Origin: an uncultured Dehalococcoidia bacterium
GTDB lineage: Bacteria > Chloroflexota > Dehalococcoidia > Lucifugimonadales > JAAXIE01
Direction of reading: 5' to 3'
NCBI GenBank assembly: GCA_951813255.1
Contig: OX638353.1
Coordinates: 1,860,001 to 1,924,000, forward strand
DNA: 64,000 nt
The translations under genes were made by a program, and so were the position numbers. The notes beneath the pieces are model-generated. The model worked only from the letters and a program-made list of their open reading frames with translations. It had not been told where the DNA came from and did no database searches. Below are positions 15,827-24,554 of this stretch, piece after piece. The number at the start of each line of letters is the position of its first letter. The first letter of the stretch is position 1.

Positions 15827-15928
15827 ATGGCTAGTACCAGCGCAGGCAAGAGAACGGTCTCCGTCAGACCCAACACCCGCAAGACAAGTGTCAAACCGCA
15901 GAAGGCCCGGCGCCCGAAGCGGGCGTGA
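15827..15928 (+). CDS. Small basic ORF, 33 residues, unknown
   Basis: The ATG at 15827 has GGAGGGGC directly upstream. The product begins MASTSAGKRTVSVRPNTRKT and ends in RRPKRA, with about one third Lys/Arg and no hydrophobic core. It resembles a short nucleic-acid-binding tail peptide and is too short for family assignment. It lies 22 bases after nrdR and could be co-transcribed. Real expression is uncertain; the ribosome site is the main support. Confidence 0.45.
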   Translation: MASTSAGKRTVSVRPNTRKTSVKPQKARRPKRA

Positions 15929-15989
15929 CACTGGGCATCCGTCGATAGCGCAATACAGCGAAAGGTGACCGCAGTAGGTACAACGAGAC

Positions 15990-16343
15990 ATGAACAACCC
16001 CCCTTACAATATTCGCTTTGCCCGCTGGCTGCAGACACAAATCCAAAGTCGAAGTTGCACGTTGAAGCAACTATCTGCAGCTACTGGTTTATCGGTAAAT
16101 GCTCTCAGCATCCTAGTGCGGGGGCTACGCGCACCTACGGAAGACTTTAGGAGAATCCTCGAGGGATATTTTGGCGTGCCCTTTGGTACCGTGCAGCCTA
16201 CCCTCGAAAGTAATAGAGGCCAAGCGACTGATTCGGTTACGGATATACTGGAGGGAACGGCATATGTCTATTGTGCTGTTGGCCACCTCATGCCAGAAAA
16301 CGCCGATAGGTGCCAATGTGGATCAAACGAGATGTCGAACTAA
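15990..16343 (+). CDS. XRE-like HTH protein with C-terminal Cys/His cluster
   Basis: 117 residues. Residues 20-60 (LKQLSAATGLSVNALSILVR then GLRAPTEDFRRILEGYFGVP) form a Cro/C1-type helix-turn-helix. The C-terminus has a compact possible zinc site, YCAVGHLMPENADRCQCG. The gene overlaps the ImmA-like metallopeptidase by a TAATG junction. HTH regulator plus ImmA peptidase is the ImmR/ImmA arrangement known from ICEBs1 and many phages, in which the peptidase destroys the repressor. Base composition is visibly AT-richer than in nrdR or nrdJ, suggesting transfer. An antitoxin-like role is the main alternative. Confidence 0.7.
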   Translation: MNNPPYNIRFARWLQTQIQSRSCTLKQLSAATGLSVNALSILVRGLRAPTEDFRRILEGYFGVPFGTVQPTLESNRGQATDSVTDILEGTAYVYCAVGHLMPENADRCQCGSNEMSN

Positions 16344-17242
16344 TGAGTATCGGCACGCCTCATACCAATAGGCTGGCAAGCAACAGGTTGGCCGGATTGA
16401 TTGATAATATCCCCGGTGACCTGCTACAGATCCCGCCCATTGATATCGAGCGCATTGCGTTGAGTTTGGGCACCCGTAAAGTAATACGTCGTAGCCTTCA
16501 AGGTGACGGCATATGTTACCCCATGGGGCGGAATGCGCACGTAATTGTGTTGAATGAGGCCCATTCCAAGGAACGGCAACGGTTTACGTGTGCCCATGAA
16601 GTCGCGCACATTCTACTGGACCCTATGTACAAGCGACGAGGGGTCAGACGACAACACAATGAAATGCCAGAACGTTTGGAGACCGCCTGCGACCAGCTTG
16701 CTGCTGAGTTGCTGATGCCCCGAGAGCTCTTTGTCCAACGTGCTTACGCCCATTCCTGGCAACTATCCGCACTGTCTGCCTTGGCAGCGGAGTTCCAAAC
16801 GTCTATGGAAGCAACTTCTCGGAAATACGTCGATACAATAGCCGAGCCGTGCTTCTTGCTAATGTGGAGGCTGAACACAGAGGTTGACGGTAACCGCCTC
16901 AAGCTAAAGAGTCATCAACGTAATGGCTTGGCTCGAAGTAGCTGGTGTGAAGTTGATGCGCACATGCTGCATTTGAACAAAACACTCCTAACTGATTTGA
17001 TGGGAACAGTTGCGAAGTCGGCCGGATATCACAGAATAAGAATTACCCAGGGCGGACGGCAATCGTTTGATACATGTTTCATTGACACCCTCACATATGG
17101 GTACGGTCCAAACAGACGTGTGATGAACGCCATTTATCCGGGACGCCGGATATCAAGTTTGCTGAAGCACGACTGGACAACTAGCATTGAAGTCTCTGCG
17201 GTTTCAATGCGTACGGAGGCGTGTGGTGGCCAACCTGTATAA
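16343..17242 (+). CDS. ImmA/IrrE-family zinc metallopeptidase
   Basis: About 299 residues from the ATG that overlaps the upstream stop (TAATG), suggesting coupled translation; a GTG at 16310 is an alternative. The catalytic motif is RFTCAHEVAHILLDP (HExxH), and a downstream helix RLETACDQLAAELLMPRELF supplies the third ligand region and the family LLMP motif. The C-terminal 120 residues are not recognised and may sense the signal. Relatives cleave a partner HTH repressor, here probably the preceding gene. The 3' end approaches the first codons of nrdJ, so the pair appears inserted into the nrd operon. Confidence 0.85.
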   Translation: MSIGTPHTNRLASNRLAGLIDNIPGDLLQIPPIDIERIALSLGTRKVIRRSLQGDGICYPMGRNAHVIVLNEAHSKERQRFTCAHEVAHILLDPMYKRRGVRRQHNEMPERLETACDQLAAELLMPRELFVQRAYAHSWQLSALSALAAEFQTSMEATSRKYVDTIAEPCFLLMWRLNTEVDGNRLKLKSHQRNGLARSSWCEVDAHMLHLNKTLLTDLMGTVAKSAGYHRIRITQGGRQSFDTCFIDTLTYGYGPNRRVMNAIYPGRRISSLLKHDWTTSIEVSAVSMRTEACGGQPV

Positions 17243-17258
17243 CGACTCTCAAGTAACC

Positions 17259-19751
17259 ATGTTCGGCGGTCCGATGGAACCTTCCCTTGGAGACCCGTCA
17301 AATTCAACGCTTCCGATTGTCGGCAGTGAGAGCGAGACCCCAGTTCCCGTCCGAGTGCAACAGGCATTGATTGCTGCAGAGTTAATGGATCCCGACCTAG
17401 GCCCACAGCCGGAAATATCCCACAACGCCAGAATAGTCTTGGCCCGCCGCTACTTGGCAAAGGACCGGGAGGGGAAGCCGGTGGAAGAGGTGGACCAGAT
17501 GTTCCGCCGCGTGGCGCGGAACCTGGCAGGAGCCGACCGGAACTATGGGGCCAGCGATGCCCAGGTGGCTGCTACCGAGGAGAAGTTCTACTGGGCGATG
17601 AAGGGTCTAGAATTCCTGCCTAACTCGCCGACGCTGATGAACGCGGGGCGGGAGTTGCAGCAGTTGTCGGCCTGCTTCGTGCTGCCGGTGACCGACTCGC
17701 TGGACTCAATCTTCGAGATGGTCAAGGCAACTGCCCTCATCCACAAGAGTGGCGGGGGCACGGGCTTCGCTTTCAGCCGATTGCGTCCGTCGGGCGATGT
17801 GGTGGGGTCTACAGGAGGCATCGCCAGCGGGCCAGTCAGCTTCATACGGGCTTTCGATACTGCGACTGATGTGGTGAAGCAGGGAGGCACACGACGAGGA
17901 GCCAACATGGGCATCCTGCATGTGACCCATCCCGACATCATGAAGTTCATCCATTCCAAGGAGGACGGGCAGAACCTGTCCAACTTCAATATCTCTGTGG
18001 CCGTTAACGAGGAGTTCATGGAGAAGGCGTCGAGGGGAGAGGAGTACGACCTCGTCAACCCCCGCACCGGCGTGGTGACGGAGAGGCTCAACGCGCGAGA
18101 GGTGTTTACCGAACTGGTGGAAATGGCTTGGACGACGGGCGATCCGGGCATCATCTTCCTAGACCGGATAAACCGCGACAATCCCAACCCACAGTTGGGC
18201 GACATCGAGAGCACCAACCCTTGTGGCGAGCAACCCCTGCTACCGTTCGAGTCCTGCAACCTAGGCTCGCTGAACTTGGCCCTGATGCTGAAGGCCAGTG
18301 GGGAAGGGGCCGTCATCGACTGGGACAGGCTGGAGCGTACCGTAGATACGGCTGTCCACCTGTTGGACAACGTGGTGGACATGAACGACTACCCCCTGCC
18401 CGAGATTGACGAGATGAGCAAGAAGACGCGTCGCATCGGGCTCGGCGTCATGGGCTTTGCTGACATGCTGTTGCAGATGGGCATTCCCTATGCGTCGGAG
18501 GAGGCGCTTGAGACCGCTGAACAGGTGATGGGCTTTATCGACAGGAAAACCCAGGAAGCCTCGGCCTCTCTGGCAGGGCAGCGAGGCTGCTTTCCTGCTT
18601 GGGAAGGAAGCGTATACAACCGCAACGGTGGCCCACAGAAGGAAAAGGGGCCGATGCGCAACTCGGCTCCCACCACGATCGCGCCCACGGGCACAATCAG
18701 CATCATCGCTGGGTGCTCATCGGGCATTGAGCCCCTGTTCGCTCTCAGTTACGTGCGCAACGTGATGGACAATGACCGACTGGTGGAGGGAAACCCCATC
18801 TTTGAGGCTGTGGCGAAGTACGAGGGCTTGTATAGCAACGACCTCATGGAGGAGTTGGCGCAGAAGGGCAGCCTGCACCACATGGACGGCAACGTACCGG
18901 AGTGGGTGAAGGAGCTATTCATCACCTCCCACGATGTGACGCCTGAATGGCATGTGCGAATGCAGGCGGCTTTCCAGAGACACACAGACAACGCAGTCTC
19001 CAAGACCATCAACTTCCCCGGTGAGGCCACCAAGAAGGATGTAGAAGACTCGTATATGCTGGCTTTTCGAGAGGGATGCAAGGGCATCACCATTTACCGT
19101 GACGGCAGCAAGGACAACCAAGTGCTGAGTCCCGGACAGGGTCAGCAGACTGCGATCGAGGCCCCGCCCACAGGCCCACAGGCCCTGATGCCCAGGCCTA
19201 GGCCTCAGGAGATGGTGGGCATCACGGAGAGGGTTCGCACGGGCCACGGCAACATGTATGTCACTATCAATTTTGACTCTGAGGGGTCGCCCTTCGAGGT
19301 CTTCAGTGCTTTGGGCAAGGCTGGGGGCTGCGACTCGGCACAATTGGAGGCTATCTCCCGCTTGGTGTCCCTGTCGCTGCGGTCAGGCATCGACCCCGAA
19401 GCAGTGATGGAACAGTTGCGTGGAATCACTTGCTGCCCCGCTTGGGACCGTGGCGTGCTAGTACGCTCCGCCCCCGATGCTGTAGCCCTTTCCTTGGAGA
19501 ACGCCCTACGCCAGGGCTCTCCACGCGAGGCAGTGCAACTCAAACTGGCAGGCTCCCGCGAAGTGGAGGCTTCTTGGCCAGGGATGCTGGAGGGTCATAC
19601 CAACGGCAATGGTGCGTTACCTCAGGGTGCATCGTCGCATGGGAACTCGCCCAACGAGCGCAACCGCTGCCCCGACTGCAACGGGACTCTTGCTTTCCAG
19701 GAAGGGTGCTTGCTTTGTTCCAGTTGTGGGTGGAACCGGTGTGGGTCGTAA
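17259..19751 (+). CDS. nrdJ: Adenosylcobalamin-dependent (class II) ribonucleoside-diphosphate reductase
   Basis: About 830 residues. The substrate-site motifs are FLPNSPTLMNAG, LSACFVLPVTDSLDSIFEMV and GGGTGFAFSRLRPSGDVVGS. NPCGEQPLLPFESCNLGSLN contains the active Cys of the NPCGE type, and APTGTISIIAGCSSGIEPLF lies further on. The C-terminal part has GITCCPAWDRG and a zinc-ribbon tail, CPDCNGTLAFQEG-CLLCSSCGW. It reduces ribonucleotides using coenzyme B12 and needs no oxygen or NrdB. The start is uncertain: ATG 17259 avoids overlap with the upstream gene, while 17187 is the longest frame. NrdR regulation is expected from the upstream gene and box. Confidence 0.95.
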   Translation: MFGGPMEPSLGDPSNSTLPIVGSESETPVPVRVQQALIAAELMDPDLGPQPEISHNARIVLARRYLAKDREGKPVEEVDQMFRRVARNLAGADRNYGASDAQVAATEEKFYWAMKGLEFLPNSPTLMNAGRELQQLSACFVLPVTDSLDSIFEMVKATALIHKSGGGTGFAFSRLRPSGDVVGSTGGIASGPVSFIRAFDTATDVVKQGGTRRGANMGILHVTHPDIMKFIHSKEDGQNLSNFNISVAVNEEFMEKASRGEEYDLVNPRTGVVTERLNAREVFTELVEMAWTTGDPGIIFLDRINRDNPNPQLGDIESTNPCGEQPLLPFESCNLGSLNLALMLKASGEGAVIDWDRLERTVDTAVHLLDNVVDMNDYPLPEIDEMSKKTRRIGLGVMGFADMLLQMGIPYASEEALETAEQVMGFIDRKTQEASASLAGQRGCFPAWEGSVYNRNGGPQKEKGPMRNSAPTTIAPTGTISIIAGCSSGIEPLFALSYVRNVMDNDRLVEGNPIFEAVAKYEGLYSNDLMEELAQKGSLHHMDGNVPEWVKELFITSHDVTPEWHVRMQAAFQRHTDNAVSKTINFPGEATKKDVEDSYMLAFREGCKGITIYRDGSKDNQVLSPGQGQQTAIEAPPTGPQALMPRPRPQEMVGITERVRTGHGNMYVTINFDSEGSPFEVFSALGKAGGCDSAQLEAISRLVSLSLRSGIDPEAVMEQLRGITCCPAWDRGVLVRSAPDAVALSLENALRQGSPREAVQLKLAGSREVEASWPGMLEGHTNGNGALPQGASSHGNSPNERNRCPDCNGTLAFQEGCLLCSSCGWNRCGS

Positions 19752-19791
19752 TGACGCCCGCTAATTCTTGAAATCGTCCCGTCCCTCCTCT

Positions 19792-19832
19792 TGGGGGCCC
19801 CTGGTTCCTCCCACCGGGGGCCCCTCTCTTTT
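19792..19832 (+). terminator. Terminator after nrdJ
   Basis: Two GGGGGCCCC blocks separated by TGGTTCCTCCCACC can fold into a GC-rich hairpin, followed by TCTCTTTT. It lies between nrdJ and pdxA. Confidence 0.6.
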
Positions 19833-19890
19833 GCAGCCTATGTTAGAGTAAGTTCAGACAGAAGCCTAACGCAGCAGACATGGAGGACCG

Positions 19891-20901
19891 ATGGCGGAGC
19901 AGCGGAAACCGGTGGTGGCCGTGACCATGGGAGACCCATGTGGCATCGGGCCGGAGGTTATCGCAAAGGCACTCTCTTCACCTGATGTGTATGAGACCTG
20001 CCGTCCGCTGATAATCGGCAACGGCTGGTGCATGGAGCGGGCCTTGGAGTTGGTGGGATCGGGCCTGAAATTGCACCACACTACTGGCCTGCTCGAGCCC
20101 AACGGGGCTGCAGGCATGGTAGACCTGCTGGACCCAGGCAACCTGAACGCCGAGGACGTTACCGTGGGGCAGATCTCGCCCACATGCGGCAAGGCTGCCA
20201 TGGAGTGGGTGGCCACAGCAGCACAGTTGGCTATGGATGGGCAGGTGGACGCCATCGCGACGGCCCCAGTGAACAAGGAGGCCGCCAGCTTGGGCGGCTA
20301 CAGCGCCATCGGACATACTGAGCTCTTCCAGGAGGTGGCTGGCTCGCCGACCGTGGCAACCATGCTTATGTCAGGTAACCTGCGGGTAGTGCACCTTACC
20401 ACTCACCGTTCCCTGCGACGGGCGCTTGATTACGTGACCAAAGACCGCATCTTCTCCTTCCTGCAACTCACTCACGATACCTTTGGGAGTTGGGGCATGC
20501 CCAACCCGCGCATCGGCGTGGCAGCCTTGAACCCCCATGGCAGCGACAACGGTCTGCTGGGCCACGAGGAAAACGAGGAGATCGGCCCAGCAGTGGAGGC
20601 GGCCAGGGATGCGGGTGTAGATGTCACGGGGCCGGTGCCCGCCGATAGCGTGTTCCATCAAGCCATCAGCGGCCGGTATGACGTAGTGCTGGCGATGTTC
20701 CATGACCAAGGACACATCCCGGTAAAGGTGCATGGATTCGAACGCAGCATCACCGCCAACCTAGGTCTGCCCTTCATACGTACCTCAGTGGACCACGGCA
20801 CCGCTTTCGACATAGCTGGTCGGGGTGTGGCCGACCACCTGAGCATGATGGAGGCCATCAAGTTGGCGCAAACCTTCGCCCGTGGGCAGGGATTGGGCTG
20901 A
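19891..20901 (+). CDS. pdxA: 4-hydroxythreonine-4-phosphate dehydrogenase
   Basis: 336 residues, normal for PdxA, an NAD-dependent enzyme of DXP-dependent pyridoxal phosphate synthesis. VAVTMGDPCGIGPEVIAKAL is the family opening. AIATAPVNKEAASLGGYSAI-GHTELF contains one metal His, FHDQGHIPVKVHGFE another, and ITANLGLPFIRTSVDHGTAF carries the DHGTA motif with the last metal ligand region. The ATG at 19891 follows GGAGGACCG. PLP supply is relevant to the D-threonine aldolase-like enzyme elsewhere, but there is no operon link. Confidence 0.95.
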   Translation: MAEQRKPVVAVTMGDPCGIGPEVIAKALSSPDVYETCRPLIIGNGWCMERALELVGSGLKLHHTTGLLEPNGAAGMVDLLDPGNLNAEDVTVGQISPTCGKAAMEWVATAAQLAMDGQVDAIATAPVNKEAASLGGYSAIGHTELFQEVAGSPTVATMLMSGNLRVVHLTTHRSLRRALDYVTKDRIFSFLQLTHDTFGSWGMPNPRIGVAALNPHGSDNGLLGHEENEEIGPAVEAARDAGVDVTGPVPADSVFHQAISGRYDVVLAMFHDQGHIPVKVHGFERSITANLGLPFIRTSVDHGTAFDIAGRGVADHLSMMEAIKLAQTFARGQGLG

Positions 20902-20967
20902 CGGCGCCGGTGATATAATTCACCAGCATTGCAGGCTAGTTGATGTCGCTTGGCTGAGAGGTGGGGC

Positions 20968-21774
20968 GTGAAGCTGTCCTTCATCGGTGGCGGTGCCATG
21001 GCCGAGGCTATAATACGCGGGGTCTTGGACAAGGGTATCGCTCCGGCTTCCAACATTTGCGTCGGTGAGGCCATCAGAGAGCGTTGCCAGTGGCTGCAAC
21101 AGACGCACGGCGTGACAGCCACCACCAATAACCTTGAGGCTGCGCAATCGGGAGACTTGGTGGTGCTCGCCATCAAGCCTCAGAACCTGCCGGAGGTTAT
21201 GGGCCAACTGACGGGACGACTTGAGTCTCATCAAGCTGTCTTGTCCATCATCGCTGGCGCCAAGATGTCGACGATCACCAAGGGGACAAAGCACTCGTCG
21301 GTGATACGTGTGATGCCCAACACGCCAGCTCAGATCGGCGAGGGCATCAGCATGTGGACCTGCTCCCCCAACGTCGACCGGCAGATGCGGGAGCAGGCGC
21401 AGGCAGTGCTGAGCACCATGGGCCCACACATCGAGGTGGACGACGAGAAGTACATGGACATGGCAACGGCTCTGAGCGCCAGCGGCCCAGCCTACGTGTT
21501 CACCTTCATAGAGGCCCTCATCGATGCCGGGGTACACCTCGGGCTTCCACGGGACATGGCCCGCTCGCTGGCTTTGCAAACAGTGCTGGGCAGCGCTTCG
21601 CTGATCAAGCAGACGGGCAAGCACCCTGCCGAACTGAGGGACATGGTGACCTCGCCGGGAGGGACGACGGCCGAGGCCTTGCTGGCTTTGGAGCAGGGAG
21701 GCTTCCGCGCTACGGTAGGCAATGCTGTCCTTGCTGCTTATCGAAAGTCGGTCGAACTCGGCAACAAAGAATGA
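20968..21774 (+). CDS. proC: Pyrroline-5-carboxylate reductase
   Basis: About 268 residues. The Rossmann start is LSFIGGGAMAEAIIRGVLDK, then VVLAIKPQNLPEVM, IRVMPNTPAQIGEGISMW and the dimerisation domain ALSASGPAYVFTFIEALIDA with the catalytic-site Thr/Ser region, closing in VTSPGGTTAEALLALEQGG. It makes proline from P5C with NAD(P)H. The GTG at 20968 has AGAGGTGGGGC before it; a TTG at 20950 is possible. A TATAAT lies about 55 bp upstream. Confidence 0.95.
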   Translation: MKLSFIGGGAMAEAIIRGVLDKGIAPASNICVGEAIRERCQWLQQTHGVTATTNNLEAAQSGDLVVLAIKPQNLPEVMGQLTGRLESHQAVLSIIAGAKMSTITKGTKHSSVIRVMPNTPAQIGEGISMWTCSPNVDRQMREQAQAVLSTMGPHIEVDDEKYMDMATALSASGPAYVFTFIEALIDAGVHLGLPRDMARSLALQTVLGSASLIKQTGKHPAELRDMVTSPGGTTAEALLALEQGGFRATVGNAVLAAYRKSVELGNKE

Positions 21775-21782
21775 GATGAGCC

Positions 21783-22028
21783 TTGGAGTTGCTAGTATCT
21801 ATAATCAGGGCATTCATCATCATACTCGTCATAGCCATCTTCGCTAGGACGATTCTGTCGTGGTTCCCCACTGCCAACAGGCTTAACCCCTTAGTAGCTC
21901 TGATATATCAGTTGACCGAGCCCATCCTGCTCCCACTGCGAAAGATCATTCCCCGGATGGGTATGTTTGATTTCACACCAACGATTGCGCTGTTGATCTT
22001 GTTCCTGGTGCTGGCACTGTTGGGGTGA
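21783..22028 (+). CDS. YggT-family membrane protein
   Basis: 81 residues with two hydrophobic segments (FIIILVIAIFARTILSWF and IALLILFLVLALLG) and the family signature LSWF......NPLVALIYQLTEP followed by LLPLRKIIP. Members are integral membrane proteins of uncertain role, often found after proC and near division genes, as here (8 bases after proC). The start is TTG. Co-transcription with proC is likely. Confidence 0.9.
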   Translation: MELLVSIIRAFIIILVIAIFARTILSWFPTANRLNPLVALIYQLTEPILLPLRKIIPRMGMFDFTPTIALLILFLVLALLG

Positions 22029-22128
22029 GCGTGATAACGCGGCCCAGACTCCACGCGAGCGGTTCTTGTTGACGCCCAGCACAAGTAGCCGATACAATCG
22101 CGGACAATCCATGGGCACAGGTGCGCTT

Positions 22129-22461
22129 ATGAACCAGAAAGAGTTGCTAAAAGGCAATACGGAGACATTGCTCCTGTCCCTACTTACCCAAGAAGCAATG
22201 TACGGCTATCAGATCGTCAAAGAGATGGAGCGTCGCAGCAGCGGTTACTTCCAGTTCAAAGAGGGAACCCTCTATCCGGCATTGCACCGCCTAGAGGAGG
22301 CCCATTTGGTGGAAGGCCGCTGGGCAGAAGCCAATATGGGGACACCGCGGCGCTACTACCACATCACCGCAAAGGGAGAGCGTGTTCTGTCGGAGCGGAG
22401 CAGTGAGTGGCGGAAATTCGCCACGGCAGTTAACGCCATAATGATTCCCCAACCCAATTAG
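22129..22461 (+). CDS. PadR-family transcriptional regulator
   Basis: 110 residues: LLSLLTQEAMYGYQIVKEME, GTLYPALHRLEEAHLVEGRW and PRRYYHITAKGERVLSE, the winged-helix signature of PadR. The ATG at 22129 begins at the conserved domain. The next gene encodes a HAAS-domain membrane protein; PadR-HAAS pairs are common and the regulator usually controls its neighbour. Confidence 0.93.
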   Translation: MNQKELLKGNTETLLLSLLTQEAMYGYQIVKEMERRSSGYFQFKEGTLYPALHRLEEAHLVEGRWAEANMGTPRRYYHITAKGERVLSERSSEWRKFATAVNAIMIPQPN

Positions 22462-22486
22462 CAATCTTCCGACGAGGTAGCCTCCG

Positions 22487-23494
22487 TTGGATCAAGAGTT
22501 TCGTCCATATCTTCGCAGCCTCGCCAAAAGGCTGCGCTTGGATCCTGCAAGACAGCAAGACATCCTGCTTGAGCTCCAGGGTCATCTGGAGGATAAGGCT
22601 CGCGACCTACAGGGTGCGGGCGTATCCCGCAAGGAGGCCTTGCAACGCGCAATGCAGTATATGGGCACGCCAGCCCATGTCGCGAGCGGGATATATGCCA
22701 TCCATAGCAAGGGGAGCTGGCGGGACATACTTCTGGCCACCGTGCCTCACCTACTACTGGCTGCCCTGTTTGCTCTGAACCTATGGACGCGATATGCGTT
22801 GCTGGTGGTGGTGCTTCTCGGAGTGGCCATGGTGGCAATACGATGCTGGCGCAAAGGCAAGCCGAAGTGGAGCTACTCGTGGCTGGGTTACTGCATGGCT
22901 GGCCCTGCACTTTCCTGGCTGCTGGCCACAATGGCCTTGGTGTACGGCGCCTGGACTTTTGTGACTACCGGAGGCCTGCCGCTTACGCCAGCGTTCTACC
23001 TTCTGATACTGGCGTACATACCGTTCTCTCTATGGGTGATGGCCCGCGTGGTGGTCCCTCTGGTGAAACAGGACTGGCTCATGGCATCCCTGAGCGCACT
23101 ACCGTTCCCCTTCCTCACCACATGGCTGATCTTCTTCAACTCCCAAGGCACGCTCTGGGGGCAGGAAAAGTTGAGCCTGCGGGACACGGACGGGGACAGG
23201 GCTTTAGTGTTCTTGGCATTGGCCGTTACCACTGGCGCTTTCTACATGATAGGGAGCCGCCTACTAAAGATTGGGCTACTGACAGTGTCTTCAGCGCTCA
23301 TGGTAGCCTTCACGGTAGTGTCGATACCGGTGAGCTTCGGTATTCTGGCAGCGATCCTCATAATCCTGGCATCCGTGGCGTTCCTGCTTAGCCCAGCGGT
23401 ATTGGGTTCCAAGCTAGAGAACGAGGATGAGGCCATCATCGACCTCATGGAAGGCGGAGAGGCCCCGCCCCATTGGTCGACCAACGCCAGGTAG
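22487..23494 (+). CDS. HAAS (DUF1700-like) domain membrane protein
   Basis: 335 residues. Residues 1-60 (YLRSLAKRLRLDPARQQDIL, LELQGHLEDKARDLQ.AGVS) match the HAAS signalling-associated alpha-helical domain. It is followed by about seven to eight hydrophobic segments from residue 85 to 315 and an acidic tail (ENEDEAIIDLMEGGE). The start is TTG with GAGG upstream. It forms a transcription unit with the PadR gene and overlaps the following DegV-family gene by 22 bases. Substrate or signal is unknown. Confidence 0.75.
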   Translation: MDQEFRPYLRSLAKRLRLDPARQQDILLELQGHLEDKARDLQGAGVSRKEALQRAMQYMGTPAHVASGIYAIHSKGSWRDILLATVPHLLLAALFALNLWTRYALLVVVLLGVAMVAIRCWRKGKPKWSYSWLGYCMAGPALSWLLATMALVYGAWTFVTTGGLPLTPAFYLLILAYIPFSLWVMARVVVPLVKQDWLMASLSALPFPFLTTWLIFFNSQGTLWGQEKLSLRDTDGDRALVFLALAVTTGAFYMIGSRLLKIGLLTVSSALMVAFTVVSIPVSFGILAAILIILASVAFLLSPAVLGSKLENEDEAIIDLMEGGEAPPHWSTNAR

Positions 23495-24366
23495 CAGTCG
23501 TCACCGATAGCAGCGCCTGCCTCCCGACCAACTTAGTCGAGCAGTGGCAGGTGATGGTTGTTCCTCACACTTTGATTGTAGATGGGGCCATACTGCGCGA
23601 CGGCGTGGACATCGATCCAGTCGCGTTTTACCGAATATTGAGTCAGGGCCAGAAGAAGGTCACGACAGCCGCGCCCAACCCTAAAGCCTTTCAGGAAGCA
23701 TTCGAGCGTGCTCACTTGGTCGCAGCCGATGTTCTGTGTATCGTGGTGGCTTCGCGATTCAGCGCGGCCTATGACGCGGCCCAAGTTGCGAGGACAAACA
23801 CCTGTCGGGCAATTCCGGGCCTGAAGGTCCATGTATTGGACAGTCGCTGTGCTGCCGGAGCCGCCGCTCTACTGGTACTGGAGGCGGCTCGATCGGCGGC
23901 TTTGGGGAAGACCATTGAAGATATCGCCCAGAATGCCGAGAGGACCATTCCACACCTGCGTTTGCTAGCGACCCTGAGGGATCTGAACTACTTGCGCTCG
24001 AGTGGCCGTATCAGCTGGCTTGCGTCTTCGGCAGCCTCTGCGCTACGCATTAACCCAGTATTCGAATTGCACCAAGGTGTGCCCTACGTGCTGGCCAAGC
24101 CGCACAGCCGTCCTCGCGCCATAAGCCGTATGCTGGCCTATATGAGACAGGTAGCGGGAGACCACCCCCTGCAGGTAAACATCATGGAAGCAGACACCGC
24201 CGCGGAGGCGGACGCGTTGCGCCGGACAATTGAGACGCAGTTCAATTGCCGTGAGTTGCTGGTTAGCCAAATGACGCCGGTAATTGGGGCGCATACCGGG
24301 CCGGGGCTGTTGGGGGTGGCGTTCAGGGTGGCGAACGACACTGCATGCGAGGGAAAACTGGGCTGA
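23473..24366 (+). CDS. DegV-family fatty-acid-binding protein
   Basis: 297 residues. VAVVTDSSACLPTNLVEQWQ is the family opening, TTAAPNPKAFQEAFERA lies where TSQPSP is usual, and IPHLRLLATLRDLNYLRSSG-RIS is the lipid-cavity lid segment. DegV/FakB proteins bind a fatty acid and present it to the kinase FakA for phosphorylation. No fakA is nearby. A TTG start within the previous gene gives the conserved N-terminus. Confidence 0.9.
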   Translation: MVDQRQVAVVTDSSACLPTNLVEQWQVMVVPHTLIVDGAILRDGVDIDPVAFYRILSQGQKKVTTAAPNPKAFQEAFERAHLVAADVLCIVVASRFSAAYDAAQVARTNTCRAIPGLKVHVLDSRCAAGAAALLVLEAARSAALGKTIEDIAQNAERTIPHLRLLATLRDLNYLRSSGRISWLASSAASALRINPVFELHQGVPYVLAKPHSRPRAISRMLAYMRQVAGDHPLQVNIMEADTAAEADALRRTIETQFNCRELLVSQMTPVIGAHTGPGLLGVAFRVANDTACEGKLG

Positions 24367-24554
24367 GGGTATAATGGGCGCCACACGGTGGGGTTGCCTG
24401 GAATGGTTCGACCCACCGGCGTCGAGGGAATGACGGGGCAATAATCATGAGAAGCCTCGCCACTGAAATCATGGGCGTCACATTGAGCCAGCCCAAAGAG
24501 CCTTGAGGTGACTCCCTCCTACCCAGTGGTCTAGTGTTGAAGGAGGACGGCCGA

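Noticed and set aside
17187..17258. Longer N-terminus of NrdJ
   Set aside because: It would overlap the metallopeptidase gene by 56 bases and adds residues without similarity to the family.
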